Source: Prorocentrum cordatum (taxonomy: Eukaryota > Sar > Dinophyceae > Prorocentrales > Prorocentraceae). From it: a DNA stretch of 64,000 nucleotides. Positions 1 to 11,322 of the stretch are shown here, in pieces; within the stretch, counting starts at the first letter, position 1; the number at the start of each line of letters is the position of its first letter. The stretch spans positions 124,001-188,000 of the forward strand of contig CAUYUJ010014320.1 in NCBI GenBank assembly GCA_963575745.1. The letters run 5' to 3'. The notes under the pieces are model-generated. The model made no database searches. It was not told the DNA's origin and saw only the letters and a list, made by a program, of their open reading frames with translations. The position numbers and the translations under genes were made by a program.

Positions 1-1034
1 GTGGGATGTGGGAACTCCCAGCGCCTAAACACAGAAGGAAGGCATCAGAGCGGTGGTGCTAATGCTCTGGCTGGGCCCTGAGGGGGCGAGCTCTGGTGCG
101 GCAGCTGCAGGTGAAATAACGGAGAGCTTGCGGTGACGGTTTTCCTCGACATGGCCCACAGAAGTTCCAACGTGACCTTCGTTAGCACTTGATTTTTCGT
201 GTGTCTCCGCCAGCCCATCCAGGAACGATAAACATGCGAGTTGCCTTGACCATGGAATTGTAGGAGCAAGCGGGTGGAACACAGAGGGAGGGCAACCGAC
301 AGACCGAAGCTCGGGATCAGCCTGAGCAGACCCAGGAGTCAACCATAAATGCCTTGACGGATCTTTCGGCATGGGGGCCTTTTGGAAATCGATCGTAAAG
401 ATTTTACGAGCAGTTCCGCCTACCATGAAAGGAGACCCGCAAGGACGCAACACGTCGGACGAGACACGGACAGTGGGAGGAGGAGGAGGAGGAGGAGGTG
501 GAGGAGGAGGAGGAGGAGAAGCAGTGGGCGGGGGAATGCACACGTACTCCTTGGACCCCCCCCCCGCGACCACTCTCAAAAATTTGGGCGCTCCCCCCTC
601 TGCGGGGAAGGGATCGAGGAGAAGTAGCTTCCATCCGACTCGATTGCGACGTTGGTCGACTCACCTCGTATTGGCGAGCTTGGAGAGCCCATTCACCTCG
701 GGTTGGCGAGCCCGGGGGCCCGAAGAAGTCGAAGAAACGGAGGCTTGGCAGGGGAGCGCATCCCCCCATAGATCCCCCCTGGGACTCCCCACAGGACCCC
801 GCCCTGGGACCCCCCGCGAAGCAGTGAAAGGGTCAAAGCGGGGTGGCCACAAGGACGGTGGAAAGCGTCTAATGAAGAAATGTGTTCAAACGCCGACACG
901 GACGGCGGATGTGGGCAATGTTTAGGCCTTCGTGGCGCCATCTTGGAGACCGTTGGGGCTCTCTTGGGGCCCACTTGGCGGCATGTTGGGCCCCTTTGGA
1001 GCAATCTTGGAGGGCATATATTATCCCAGTGCGA
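1..1034. other. Non-coding stretch, no gene recognised
   Basis: No family match in any frame. It contains a (GGA)n array at about 473-523 and, near 935-1010, loose repeats of a CTTGGGG-type motif that recurs across the window. A conserved motif at about 401-430 reads VGGTxRK on the minus strand and recurs near 5,950 and 25,880. Long frames here, such as 371-925, are glycine/arginine runs made by the array. Confidence 0.6.
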
Positions 1035-1310
1035 CCCTATCTAGGAGTTGGAACCCCTAGGAAAGCAGCATTAGTAGTAACAGTAACGCTAAGCTAAAGC
1101 TAGGCCACAGATAAGCTAAAGCTAAGCTAAAGTTGAGCAAGAGCTAAGCTAAAGCTAAGCTACAGCTAAGCTAAAGCTAAAGCTAAAGCTCCCAGGGGAC
1201 TGGGGGGAACCCCGGGGCGGGGACTGGGGGAACCGCCCGGGGCGATTTCCATTGCCCAGCCCCTTTAAGCTAAGATAGTAAGAACCCTTCTAGGCAGAGC
1301 CTAGGTAGGG
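1035..1310 (+). repeat. Inverted-end repeat element M1, copy A
   Basis: It begins CCCTATCTAGG and ends CTAGGTAGGG, so the two ends are short inverted repeats. Inside lie a GCTAA/AAGCTA satellite (about 1088-1190) and a GGGGAACCGCCCGGGGCG segment. The reverse complement of 12184-12766 matches both ends, including about 14 bp outside the left end, so this is a dispersed family. It looks like a non-autonomous element with a tandem-repeat core. No coding capacity is seen. Confidence 0.7.
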
Positions 1311-1348
1311 AAGAAAACATAGGACGGGATGAATTGCGTCGTCACGTT

Positions 1349-1358
1349 GGAGCATCGC

Positions 1359-1446
<88 letters not shown>

Positions 1447-1568
1447 ATCATCATCACCATCATCATCATCAGCAGCATCATCATCAGCATCATCTTCACA
1501 TCATCCTCCTCATCACATCATCGGCAGCAGCATCATCAGCATCATCAGCATCATCATCTACATCATTG

Positions 1569-1607
<39 letters not shown>

Positions 1608-1675
1608 CCAACGCCGTCATCATCATCATAATCAGCAGCATCATCAGCAGCATCAGCATCATCGTCATAATCATC

Positions 1676-1723
<48 letters not shown>

Positions 1724-1810
1724 GTCATCACCGTCATCATCAGTATCAGCATCATCATCGTCAGCATCATCATCATCCTCATCTTTATCCTTAGCATCGT
1801 CATCATCAGT
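1349..1810. repeat. CAT/ATC trinucleotide array
   Basis: Nearly pure CAT repeats with CAG, CAC and CGT interruptions over about 460 bp. It ends about 87 bp before the 14-3-3 start codon. The poly-His, poly-Ser, poly-Ile and poly-Met frames it creates are artefacts of the triplet. Confidence 0.95.
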
Positions 1811-1896
1811 TCTGGCTCAGGGCCAAAAGCCTTCCGATCAGGGCAGGTATCGCATCGATCGCGGGTCCGCCTCGCGAAGCAGCGCCGGTTGCAGAC

Positions 1897-2265
1897 ATGG
1901 CGGTGAACCGCGAGAAGGAGGTCTACTTCGCGAAGCTTGCGGAGCAGGCGGAGCGCTACGACGAGATGGCGACTCACATGGAGGCAGTGGGGAAGTCGGG
2001 GGATGAGCTTGCAGTTGAAGAACGCAATCTCTTGTCCGTGGCTTACAAGAACGCCGTGGGCTCGCGCCGCGCTGCGTGGCGCATCATCACCAGCGTGGAG
2101 CAGAAGGAGACCAGCAAGGGCAACGAGGAAAACGCTAAGTTCGCGAAGGAGTACTGCAAAAAGGTGGAAGGCGAACTCGATGACATCTGCAACAAGATCC
2201 TCGCTGTGCTGGACACTAACCTCATCCCCAAGGCAACGACAGGCGAGTCGAAGGTTTTCTATCCA
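1897..2265 (+). CDS. 14-3-3 protein, exon 1 (residues 1-123)
   Basis: This exon encodes the N-terminal half of a 14-3-3 protein, a dimeric adaptor that binds phosphoserine/phosphothreonine peptides in the cytosol or nucleus. The start ATG gives [20 protein letters not shown], the usual N-terminus, and no upstream in-frame extension is needed. The family signature around residues 44-54 ([11 protein letters not shown]) is present, and K51 and R58 match the basic phosphate-binding residues of the groove. The exon runs through VFY and one Pro codon and then meets a GT at 2266. Joined to 8064-8417 it gives 240 residues, normal for the family. An AG six bases before the ATG could serve as a trans-splice acceptor for the dinoflagellate spliced leader, which is inference. 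A CAT array lies just upstream. Third positions are G/C-rich. Confidence 0.96.
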
Positions 2266-3185
2266 GTTACGCTGCCGCGCACATCCACCTCCGCGATGTG
2301 GTGATTTTGGGGGGGAGGGGGGCTAGAGAGGGGGGGGCGGGGAGGTGGGGGGGGGCATAGATGATCACGTGTGAGCTGTTGCTGTGGGCTCATGTTTCTG
2401 CTGGACGGCAAAGAAAAACAAACAACCAGGAACGGGACATTGGGCATATCAATGGATCAAGTTGGTATTGAAGCGTTGGGGATATATAAATGTTGCTTCG
2501 CATAGAACAAGCTCCAACCTTTGCGACCCCAGCCTTAGGCGGAAAACTCGCTGCGGTCAGGCCAAGCGACAGTTCGCCCGCTCGCGCGCTGCCCGACGGA
2601 TCTCCTAGAAACAAATTTCGTTATGTGCCCATGTGGCTGCGCAACTGTCAGAAGCTATATGCACGGCACTCAGGCGAGTATTCCAGTTCGCCCGCTCATA
2701 CGCGAGGTGAGCGGCGTTCCACTCTTGTCATGCATTCTGCATCGTCGACGTCAAAAGTTGGCAGCTTCTGGGCAATTCAACACGGTCTCCGTATGGTCGT
2801 TTGCAATTAAGACGGAACGGACGTGAAGCGTTCTCAGGGCGCTCTCCAATCGTCTTGGTGGATTCTTGAATCGCCTGGGGTCCATGGTGGGCGCTCTTGG
2901 AGCGCTCTCGAGGGTGGAAAAGTTTCCAGTAGGACTGAGAACGTGACCAGGACCCCGGGAGCTGAATTCGAGAACTGGGGGGGGCATGTGTCATTGTGTG
3001 TCAGGGAGGCCGGAGGGACCCAACATTCCAGCATAATGTGTATATATATATGCATATCATAGTCATATCATAGTATATCATCTCATATATATATACCGTG
3101 GAAGAATTGGATCCACGAGGTTTCACGCCAACATCGTAGGATCCACACGATGGAAAAGTGGACCCACGCGACTCGCACACACGTA

Positions 3186-3960
3186 ATTGGATCAAGTTGG
3201 ACCCATGATTTCTCAATGCAAAAGGAAAACATTCGGCCGCGGCATGTATGTGGTGCAAGCTACGTGATGCAAGCTCAATGGCGCCTGTTATGCGGTGAAA
3301 ACTACGTAGTGGAATGACTATGCGCTGCTGGCTACGTGGTGCAAAGCATGCGGCGGGAAGCACGTGTTCCAAAGCATGTGGTGCTAACCCACATTGCCTC
3401 TCCCTCGACAAAGAGAGGCTGGCTGTAAGCCGGCCTCGGCCCGTGGTTGCGCGTCTGGGGGGTAATCTCCCGAGGTTGCTCAGCCTTGGGAGTATTGCTC
3501 TGAACACGACACCAAAATCCGCGGAATGTTCGGGAGATGTTTGCATGTTGCCGCGCCTCAATCACATGCATGCTGTTGCGTTCCAGCCACCCCCAATCCC
3601 CATTAAATTCGAATTAAAGGACCCCATATGGGATCCAGTTGGACCCATCGATTTTATACGAGAGGAAAAACATTCGGCCTGGGCGTGTATGTATGCGGCC
3701 CAAGCCATGGTATGCAAGTTGCGTAGTGCCAGGCATGTGGTGCAGACCACGTGGTGGAAGCGATGCGGTGCAAGCTATGTTGTGCAAACCATGCGGTACA
3801 AGCTGTGTGATACAAGCTACGTCGTGCGAGCCCACGTCGTCTCGCCCTCGAAGACAAGCGGCCGGCTGCCAGCCAGCGTCGGCCCGCGGCCTGGCGTCAG
3901 CAGAAGACCCTCCCGAGGCTGGAGCAAAAGAGCGCCGAAGCGCGAGCCAGTGCATTCCGG
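3186..3960. repeat. Tandem duplication of ~440 bp with GTGGTGCAAGCT minisatellite
   Basis: Two units start near 3186 and 3626. Each opens with GTTGGACCCAT, passes AAAACATTCGGCC, continues into a ~15-bp repeat related to GTGGTGCAAGCTACG, and ends with a CTCGCCCTCGA/CTCCCTCGAC segment. The same 15-bp unit forms a larger array at 17120-17630. It lies inside the 14-3-3 intron. Confidence 0.75.
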
Positions 3961-4029
3961 CGGCCGCGAGGCCGCCAAAGGGGGCCCCACGCGCGAGAGC
4001 TTGGCCCTATATGCCGGCCCCCCCGCGCG

Positions 4030-4330
4030 CGGCGGCCGCGAGGGGGGCTCGCGGGCGGCCACGGGCGCCCACCGCGCGCGACCACCCGGGCACGCCGGCC
4101 GGGGCACGACGACGCGGCCACGGGGCGCACAACGAGGCGGCCACGAGGCGGCGGCCGACGGACGGGGCGGCCACGGGGCGGCCACGAGGCGCTGGCCAGC
4201 GGCCACGGGGCGGCCACGAGGCGGCCACGAGGCGGCCACGAGGCGCGACGGCCCAGGGGCCGCCGGCCAGCGCACGGGTGGCGGCCACGAGGCGCCCACA
4301 CTGCGCGCAGGCCTGGCAACGCCGGGCCAG
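4030..4330. repeat. GGCGGCCACGA minisatellite, very GC-rich
   Basis: Irregular tandem copies of an 11-12 bp unit close to GGCGGCCACGA. It makes long Arg/Gly/Pro frames on both strands (for example 3314-4660 and 3639-5018) that are not genes. Confidence 0.85.
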
Positions 4331-4530
4331 AGGAGGTCTCCCGGGCGCCGGACGCAGAAATGCAGCACTTGCAAGGAAAGGATGTGTAGAGGAGTTGCCT
4401 TCTTTTGGCGCCGCCTCGGGAACCGAATCTCCGGGCGCGGCCGGCGCACGGGGGGGCAGGCACGAGGTGGCCACGGTCAAGGGAGGAAACACCTCCTTGA
4501 CCCCGAGAAATTGGCGTTTACGACCCGGCC

Positions 4531-4650
4531 GGCCCTGGGCGTTTCCCAGACAGCTTTGCCCTGTTCGATTCCTTCTTTGGGTGCGTTTACGAAACGGTTT
4601 CGCTTGTCGGGGCGCTTCTTTGGGGGGGGGGGCATGTTCTGCAGAAACGC
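4531..4650 (+). repeat. Dispersed ~105-bp repeat R105, copy 1
   Basis: Aligns with 20043-20155 in the same orientation. Shared blocks include GCCCTG, TTGATTCC/TCGATTCC, CGCGTTTAC and TGTCGGGG, and both end near TTCTGC. No coding content is seen. It lies within the 14-3-3 intron. Confidence 0.6.
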
Positions 4651-5429
4651 AGGGCACTAATCTGCTGGCGAAGTGGAAGCCCGTCAGTGCAAGCATTGTT
4701 TGGGAAGTCTGCCGGCTCGAGCGGACAGGTATCGGGATTGGCGCGCTCAGACTTTTCGAACGGAGGGCGCTCGCGAGCGCCCGAGGGCGCGGCGAGAGAG
4801 AGCGCATGGACCGCGCACGGGCGGGAGCGAAATTCGCAGAGAATATTTGCGTGGCCTTTTGGCGAGAGCACCATCCTCAAACAGTGGCGAAGCGTCACGA
4901 TTCGCCTATAGACCTATCAGATAATATTGTAAGAACCGTATGTGGTTTGCGCGAAAAGATATTACAGAACATTCTGGTTGAGACAGTCTTGTTTAATAAC
5001 CAGGGTTCTACGTTCTAAGAACCGTGTTTTTGTCATTGGGATCTTCGTTCATTCTAAGAACATGTCGTAAAAAGCCTACAGGAATGCCAGGACGGCCGGT
5101 CCTTGCTCTCGGGCGGGCGGTATTGGGGGGTGACCTACATGGGGGGGGCAGAAAAGGGCCTCTTTAGGGTTTTTTTCCCACCCGCCCAGGTAGGTCAAAC
5201 CCAATTGCCACCCGCCTGGTGCTCAGCATCCAGCCCTCCCGCGCCCGGCCAAAGGTCCGATGGGACTGGCGAGGGTGGGGTGTGCGTCGCTCCCCAGGCG
5301 CGAGCGCCACCCGCATCGCGCGCTCGGGCGCGAGAGCGGCACGCCGGCCGCCCCACCTCTCGCGTGTGCAGCCGCTGCCGACGCCTCCCGCGGATATGGG
5401 CGAGTGACAGTCTACGCCCTAGCCCCACG

Positions 5430-5765
5430 ATCCTCGATCCTCCTCCTCGATCCTCCTCGTCCTCCTCCTCCTCCTCCTCGATCCTCCTCCTCGATCCTCC
5501 TCCTTCTCCTCCTCCTCCTGCTCCTCCTCCTCCTCCTCCTCCTCCTCCTCCTCCTGCTCCTCCTCCTCCTCCTCGTCCTCCTCCGCCTCCTCCTGCTCAT
5601 CCTCCTCCTCCTCTTCCTCCTCCTCCTCCTCCTGCTCCTCCTCCCTCCTCCTCCTCCTCCTCCTCCTCCTCCTCCTCCTGCTCGTCTTGCTCCGCCTCCT
5701 CCTGCTCGTCTTGCTCCCCCTCCTCCTCCTTCGCGTCCCCCTCGATCCTCTTCTCCCGGAGCGCT
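5430..5765. repeat. CTC trinucleotide array
   Basis: About 330 bp of CTC with GATCCTCCT interruptions at the left end, inside the 14-3-3 intron. Poly-Pro, poly-Leu, poly-Arg and poly-Glu frames across it are spurious. Confidence 0.95.
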
Positions 5766-5898
5766 CGCAGGTCACCCCGCTGCGCGCGTCGCCGCGAGCG
5801 GCACCATCCGGCAGGGCGCCGAACTAAGGACCCCTTTGGGCTCAGGAGGGGCTCTCGGGTTCGCGGGCCGTGCCTTGGATCTGGGTCGGGGGCCCTGT

Positions 5899-6265
5899 TC
5901 CTGGCCGAGGCTCGCCATGGCCAGGAAGCCCTGTCTGTCCTTATTGCGCAGGCCTTACGGCCGGTGCCGCCGACCCTGAAGGGAGACGACGACGACGACG
6001 GCGACGGCGACGATGACGTGGGCCAGAGTCCTCCTGGATGGTTCTTGGGGTCTCTTCGGAAGTCTCTCGGGGGCCTCTGGGGAGAAATGTGGGGGCATCT
6101 TGGGAGCCTCTTGGGGGCCTCTTGGGAGCCTTTGGGGGACCTCTTCGGGCTTCCTGGGGACCTCTTGTGGGCCTCTTGAGGCCTCTTGGGAAACCTGTTC
6201 GTGGCCGAGGCTCGCCGTGGCCAGAAGGCCCCTCTGCGTTCCTTGTTTGGCGATCCTTTTACGGC
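5899..6265 (+). repeat. ~298-bp repeated segment flanking a CTTGGGGGCCT minisatellite
   Basis: The ~65 bp at 5899-5965 (TGGCCGAGGCTCGCC followed by TGGCCAG) recur at 6197-6265. Between them lies an 11-15 bp minisatellite of the CTCTTGGGGGCCT type (6040-6190). Right of the first copy is GCCTTACGGCCGGTGCCGCC followed by (ACG)n; the same motif next to (ACG)n occurs at 25877. Confidence 0.7.
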
Positions 6266-6539
6266 AGCGCGTCGACTGCATCGGGCAAAGTCTGCGAGGT
6301 GCTGGGCCGAGAGCGGCGACTCGCCTGGTCGCGCGTGGCCCTGCTGCCGACGAAGTCGCGAGCGAAAATGTGCGCCGCGCCCATGCGGGGTCTCAACCTT
6401 TTCAGAAAGGACCATGCGCGGGGTTGAGGCGAGCTCTCTCGCGCGCGACGTGCGCCAAGTCACACTCCGGACACGCATTCTGCAGCGCCGTTTGGCCCGA
6501 TCAGACGGGCCATCCATCGGGGCTCTAGGTGGCAGAGCG

Positions 6540-7140
6540 GGGGTAGAGACGGGCATATACGGAGGGGGATAGGAGTACACATGGTTCATGTCTAAGTATT
6601 CGAAGGTCCTCTGAGTTTGGGGGGGCAAGATCCTTTCATGTCCAGTTCTTCTATCCTGGGCCTCTTCCTGGCCACTAGGGGGCCAGGAACAATGAGAAAC
6701 GAGCACAATCAGAAACGAGCACGATTAGAAATGAACGACGTGTACGAGCACAAGTAGGAGTGGTCATGCTTCTGCGAGTGCCATTAGACGCCTGAGCACG
6801 GATAGGAGTGAGAGTTCGATCTGGGCAGGGCGTAGGAACACGAGTATGAGTAGCACAAGTGAGAACACATACGAACACGAGGAACAGAGCGAGGAAAGTA
6901 GGAGGAAGAGGAAGAGGCAATAGAGAAGGACGAGGGAAAAGGAAGATTCTTCAATCGGGATGTTGCCTGAACGGGGCGGTTACAAAGGCTGCCCCCCACC
7001 CACCCCCGCCACCGACGACGGAGGGCGTGAGGATTTGGAGTAGCAGTAGTAGGAATCGGAGTAGGAGTGGAAAGGCCAAGGGCAGGAGCAGGAGTAGGAG
7101 GACCAGGACGATAGGGTGAGGACGACGACACGAAGGAGGG
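6540..7140. repeat. Degenerate GGAGTAGGA/GAGCACGA purine-rich repeat
   Basis: Irregular hexamer-like repeats (AGTAGGAGT, AACGAGCACGA) inside the intron. No gene is seen. Confidence 0.5.
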
Positions 7141-7261
7141 GAAGGGAGAGATGGATGATACTATTAGGTTTACTTCAAATGAGGGGAATGGGATGAGGTC
7201 GGAGGTGGAGGAGGAGGTGCGAGTAGCCATTCCGGTTCCAACCCCCGTCCCGTGTAGGAGA

Positions 7262-7640
7262 GCGGGAGGTTCATTATATTTGTGTGTTCGCATGTATTTG
7301 CGACAGCCGTTCGGATTCAAACCCTACCGTGGGAGCTTCTCGGAGCCCTCTGGGAGGGTTGGAGGGCCTCTAGGTAGGTCGGGAGGTTCAGTCCACCAGT
7401 GTCTTCACATGAGTTTTGTCCAATGGTTGCTCGAAGTCAAAAAACTCTTTGGCAGGAGCCCCTGGAGCTGTCGGTGCGAGCTGGAGGGCCTCTGTTGACG
7501 GGAGAGCGGGAGGTCGACGCAACGTTGGAGGTTCATTCCACCCGTGGTTGCACAGGTGTTTCTCGCAGACGTTCGGAGTCAAGCCTCGAGGCCGGAGCCC
7601 TCGGGGAGGGCACCATGCCCGTGTGTGTTTGGCTGGGCGT
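7262..7640 (+). repeat. ~115-145 bp tandem repeat (3-4 units) in the 14-3-3 intron
   Basis: Units start near 7265, 7380 and 7525 at GGGAGGTTCA or GGAGGTTCA. Each carries a variant of CGTTCGGATTCAAACC and ends in GGAGCC. A weak fourth unit follows. Divergence between units is high, so the array is old. Confidence 0.6.
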
Positions 7641-8063
7641 GCGAAGCGCCGCTCGGGTTCAAGGCCGCCCAGACTTCGCCGACCCTTTTGAGTTCGTGGC
7701 GCTGGTGAGAACGGGTGAGGGCGAGAAAGGTACGAGCGACGATGAGGGTGCTGAGGTTGGCCATGGTTTGGTTTTGTGCGGGGTTGGTTTCCCTTGAGGG
7801 GGTTGGAGAATGCAAGTCTGGACGCGGTGGACAGAGCCTAAACACGACTGTCCCGACGCACACACACACAAACACGTGCCCATAATGGGCCGATGCGATG
7901 CAGGAACGTTTGGTCCTGAACAACGGCGAATGCACAGCACACAGGAAATACATGGAGATGGGTGGAGATGGGTAAAAACGAGGTTGAACACGCAGCGCAC
8001 AGTAAACACATTCTCTCTCTCTCTCACACTTACGACCCGCGGCACAGTGCGGTGGCGGACCAG

Positions 8064-8417
8064 AAGATGAAGGCCGACTACTATCGTTACATTGCCGAGT
8101 ACACCACTGGCGATGCCAAGACGAAGGCTTCGAACGATGCCAAGTTAGCATACGAAGAGGCGCAAACGATTGCCACCAAGGATTTGGCAGTGACGCACCC
8201 GATCCGCCTCGGTCTTGCTCTGAACTTCTCCGTGTTTCAATACGAGGTACTGGCGAACCCGGACGAGGCGTGCAAGATGGCGCGCACCGCTTTCGAAGAC
8301 GCGATCGCCGAGCTCGACAATGTCGCAGAGGACTCGTACAAAGACTCCACCCTTATCATGCAGCTGCTCCGCGACAACCTGACGCTCTGGACCTCGGACC
8401 AGGAGGGCGAGCCGTAG
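8064..8417 (+). CDS. 14-3-3 protein, exon 2 (residues 124-240, stop at 8415-8417)
   Basis: C-terminal half of the 14-3-3 protein. It opens with [13 protein letters not shown], where Arg131-Tyr132 match the conserved Arg-Tyr pair that completes the phosphate pocket. It continues through [15 protein letters not shown], which carries the conserved Asn of the groove, and ends with the second family signature [18 protein letters not shown]. The tail (TSDQEGEP) is short, lacking the longer acidic tail of many relatives. The frame stays open upstream to 7962, but that sequence is CT-rich intron and does not resemble 14-3-3. The exon joins 1897-2265 in phase 0. The two exons contain no stops or frame breaks, so the gene looks functional. 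The isoform cannot be assigned from sequence alone. Confidence 0.96.
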   Translation, partial: KMKADYYRYIAEYTTGDAKTKASNDAKLAYEEAQTIATKDLAVTHPIRLGLALNFSVFQYEVLANPDEACKMARTAFEDAIAELDNVAEDSYKDSTLIMQLLRDNLTLWTSDQEGEP

Positions 8418-9590
8418 GGGAATCAGGCACCAAGCGCCTTAATTAGCAGGGTTGCTAGACGAGTCAGCTCGCCTTCGATTCTTCCCCATGGAAGCAGCCC
8501 CGGGCGTAGCCCAGTAGATCAAGCCTTCGCGAGCAAGGGAAATCAAAAAGCATCATCATCGCGACCACCACTCCTGCAAGTCGTGAGTCGACATCGATGC
8601 AGCTGCACGGGGCCGTGGTCACCGCGCGAGGGGTCCTCTTGTCGCCTCCCCGTGCTTCCTCTACTTCGTCGTTTCCTGCTGATCCTCATGCTCCTCTCGT
8701 TTTGTCATGCTCCTCCTCCTCCTCCTCCTCCGCGTGCTCCTCCGATCACTGGCCGCCTGAGGACCATCACCTCTTCGTCTCGTCTGGTCGGGGCCTGGGA
8801 AAGGACCGCAGGCTGCTAACCGTCAAAGGCCAGTGGGTCATCAGCACACTCCTCCTAATCGTTCCCATCAGTTCTAACTCGTGGCAAGGCGCTTCCCAGT
8901 CAGTTCGGAGATCGCATCGACCACTGGTCCACCCGGCAATACAGCGCCGCTTGCCAGCGAGGCTTCCAAAGGGAAGCCCTCCCAGGCTCAGCCGATCAAA
9001 ATTAATCGAAGTGTCAGAAGCAACAGGATATACAACACCAGAATCTTCATCATCTATCCCGCACCCCGCGGGTCGATCCCACAGAACGGAACATTGGACG
9101 GTGGTAGGTAACGATAAGCTAGCGTTGGCGTGTCAAACTTCTAGTCTTGCACACGATTCTGCACCAAGCGTCTTTCGCATGCACATGCGCAGTGCGCTGA
9201 TAGAAAGGTGAGAAACGCCATGCAACTAGGGAAGCCTGGGCCTTGTCGCATGCGGAAACATTGTGCCACTCTTGCTTAGGTCACCCGCAAGGGTGCGAAG
9301 ATAACCGCGGTCTGCGGCCTGGGCTGGAGACATAGGGCACGGTGAGCACATCAAGTAAGAAACAGGTTTGCCGGCCAGTGGTCAACTGAACAATCTAGAC
9401 ACTTCACGTAACCCCACCAGCCGTTGTTTTCTTTGCTTCGCCGCGGCCCGCCTTAGTTTGCAGGGCTTTCGACTCGTTTTCGCGCGCCCGCGTACCAAAA
9501 GTAACCCCACCAGCCAATCCAGAAAAGATGCCCAGGCGAGTTGTTTTGATCAGGGATGTGGAGGAGCACGCAGTGAAAGAAGGGGTTGGG
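8418..9590. other. 3' flank of the 14-3-3 gene, no gene seen
   Basis: The 3' untranslated region must lie here but I see no AATAAA-type signal, as is usual in dinoflagellates. Frames such as 8597-9211 show no family resemblance. A short CTC run lies near 8710. Confidence 0.5.
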
Positions 9591-9609
9591 CAAGCCGGCA
9601 TACCCCAAG

Positions 9610-9910
9610 AGGGGGAGGATAGAGGAGGAATCGGAGAAGGAAGGGGGCGGGGGGGCGGAGACGGAGGAGGGACGAGGAGGAATGGGCGAATGAGGAGGAG
9701 GACGAGGAGGAGGAGGAGGACGAGGGCGAGCAGAATGGCCAGAGGCCTCTTAGATGCCTCTCGGAGTCTCTTCTGATGTCCCTCGGAAGCTTATGTAAGT
9801 CCTCTTGGAACGTCTTGGTGGCCTCTTGGCGGCCCTGGGGGTCTTTTAGAGTTTCTTGGGTGCCTCGGGGGGCACTCTTGGGAGCCTCGGGGGCCATTTT
9901 GAGACCATCT
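9610..9910. repeat. GAG/GGA array followed by CTCTTGG minisatellite
   Basis: GGA-rich sequence (9615-9735) runs straight into CCTCTTGGNGGCC repeats (9745-9905). The same pairing of a purine triplet array and CTTGG minisatellite occurs near 6.1, 24.4 and 30.2 kb. Confidence 0.75.
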
Positions 9911-10715
9911 TTGGAGGAGATCGATCAAGGAGGAGGTGGGTAGTAAATTACAGCATCCCGCCCAGGAGGCCAGCATTGGCCCAAAACCTAATGGGTCGCG
10001 GGGCGCTCCGTCCAGGTCCAGGTGGAGGTGGTAGGGGGAGGGGCACAACCCTTCCCGAAGGCGAAGAAGGGGGTTGGAAGAAGAAACGCTCCATACCACT
10101 CACGCCCTGAAGGTCTGGTGTCGCTCTCACTCCCTGATGGACCTGTTGGACCCCGGTGGCATCTCAGTGCGCCTCGCGGAGCTCAAGGTCGATGGAAGCA
10201 CGTGCCCGGGATCCCCCCTGGCAGGACTTCCGGTCGCACGCACCTGCCATGCGGTGTGCGAGCGCTCGACGGGCGGCCCGAGGAGCGCGAGGCACGTCGA
10301 CCGCGCGCGCAGCACGAAGCGCCGAAAACTGCCTGCGGACGGCGCGGCGGCCGAGCCCGCGCGGTTCCCCCCTCTGCGGCCTCTCCCCCCCCTCCGGGCC
10401 CGAGCGGCGAGGCCCCGCCGCGGCCGTGGCGGCGCAGCCCGACGAGGCGCGGGGCCGCGGGCGGGCCTTTCTCCCCGTCTCTGCTCTGTCCCGGCGCCTG
10501 GAGGAGTTGCAGTCGGACCGAGGCACAAGACCGAGGTCGGTTCGGGGAGGGCACCCTGATGCTCACTCGTGGCTGTTGGATGCTCGTGTGCATCCTGGGG
10601 AGGGCACCCTTGGATGTTCTGTTTGCCGCGGCCGACGGGGGGTCGCATGTCTAATGTTCTTGGGGGATGTTATTCCAGCCTGGGCGGGTCGGGAAGGCGG
10701 GCCCAGGCGTCTAGG
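9911..10715. other. GC-rich non-coding stretch
   Basis: Extremely GC-rich around 10250-10480. Several overlapping frames on both strands are open only because stops are rare at this composition. No motif is recognised. Confidence 0.45.
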
Positions 10716-10719
10716 TCGA

Positions 10720-10920
10720 ACATGAATCGCGAGGAATTCTCGGGCGATAGCGCGATTCTCAAATAAATCGTGAGGAAATCCACAGCGAGAGCTTGATTCC
10801 TGAGTGTCGAGGGCGCGGCGTCTGAAGCAAAAATGGTGGGGAAGTCTGGCGCGAGAGCGCGATTCCGTGATAGAGTGCGAGGAAGTCTCGCGCGAGAGCG
10901 CGACTTTCAAGTAAGCTGGG
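10720..10920 (-). repeat. 41-bp minisatellite (AATCGCGCTCTCGC family), inverted copy
   Basis: The reverse complement carries units opening AATCGCGCTCTCGC followed by GGGACTTCCT-like sequence. The same unit builds the higher-order arrays at 56.57-58.0 kb on the other strand. Confidence 0.7.
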
Positions 10921-11129
10921 TCCGAATGTCTTGGATGGGGCACGCTTGCAGCGCAAGCTTGGGGCCAGCAGCTGGCGGCAGCCCTTCACGCCGGCCGCGC
11001 CCACGGGCCACCGCCGCAGTCTCTCGCGGCGCCGAGGGCCGCGGCAACGGGGGTGACCCGCTGCTATGTCTGCGCCGGGCTCGCCCACGTGGGGACGTCT
11101 TGGTATCGCTCGGACGTGTGCACTTCTTC

Positions 11130-11322
11130 GAAGAAAAAATCGCCACAAACTGAAACTTTTGGCGCTCCGTGCGGATTTCTTGGATTCGCGCTGGGCGCCC
11201 CTGGTGGCGCCTCCAGCGCCGCCCCTGGCGCGCTCCGCGCGCCAGGGAGGGGGGTCCAGCGCGGGTCCAAGAAATCCGCGCGAGGCGCCAAAAGTTTATG
11301 TTGATGCCGTTTTCCTTCTTCC
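11130..11322. repeat. Hairpin element M2, copy 1 (113-bp core 11170-11282)
   Basis: The core has inverted ends GCGGATTTCTTGGAT and ATCCAAGAAATCCGC, here with a few mismatches, and an internal palindrome CCCTGGCGCGC-TCC-GCGCGCCAGGG. About 40 bp beyond the core on each side are also inverted repeats (TTTTGGCGC and GCGCCAAAA, then an AAC/GTT-rich tract), so the whole ~190 bp can fold. Two further cores of exactly 113 bp lie at 25655 and 54981. No ORF; a MITE-like element. Confidence 0.8.

Larger units (their letters stand above)
2266..8063 (+). other. Intron of the 14-3-3 gene (GT...AG, 5,798 bp)
   Basis: The donor is CCA|GTTACG and the acceptor GGACCAG|AAGATG, both phase 0. The join restores [13 protein letters not shown], colinear with 14-3-3 proteins, where this position is usually Leu. 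A (CT)n pyrimidine tract lies about 35-50 bp before the acceptor. GT-AG is notable because dinoflagellate introns often use GC or GA donors. The intron holds only repeats: a 440-bp tandem duplication, a GCGGCCACGAG minisatellite, a CTC array, a CTTGGGG minisatellite and a ~130-bp tandem repeat. Other splice choices around the shared CAG (VFY-Q-KMK) cannot be excluded without cDNA. Confidence 0.85.

Noticed and set aside
1290-1906. Poly-His, poly-Met and poly-Ile ORFs upstream of the 14-3-3 start
   Set aside because: They are frames of the CAT array. The 14-3-3 homology begins only at 1897.
3314-5018. Overlapping 448- and 459-codon frames on the plus strand
   Set aside because: They are the translation of the CAAGC and GGCGGCCACGA repeats inside the 14-3-3 intron and match no family.
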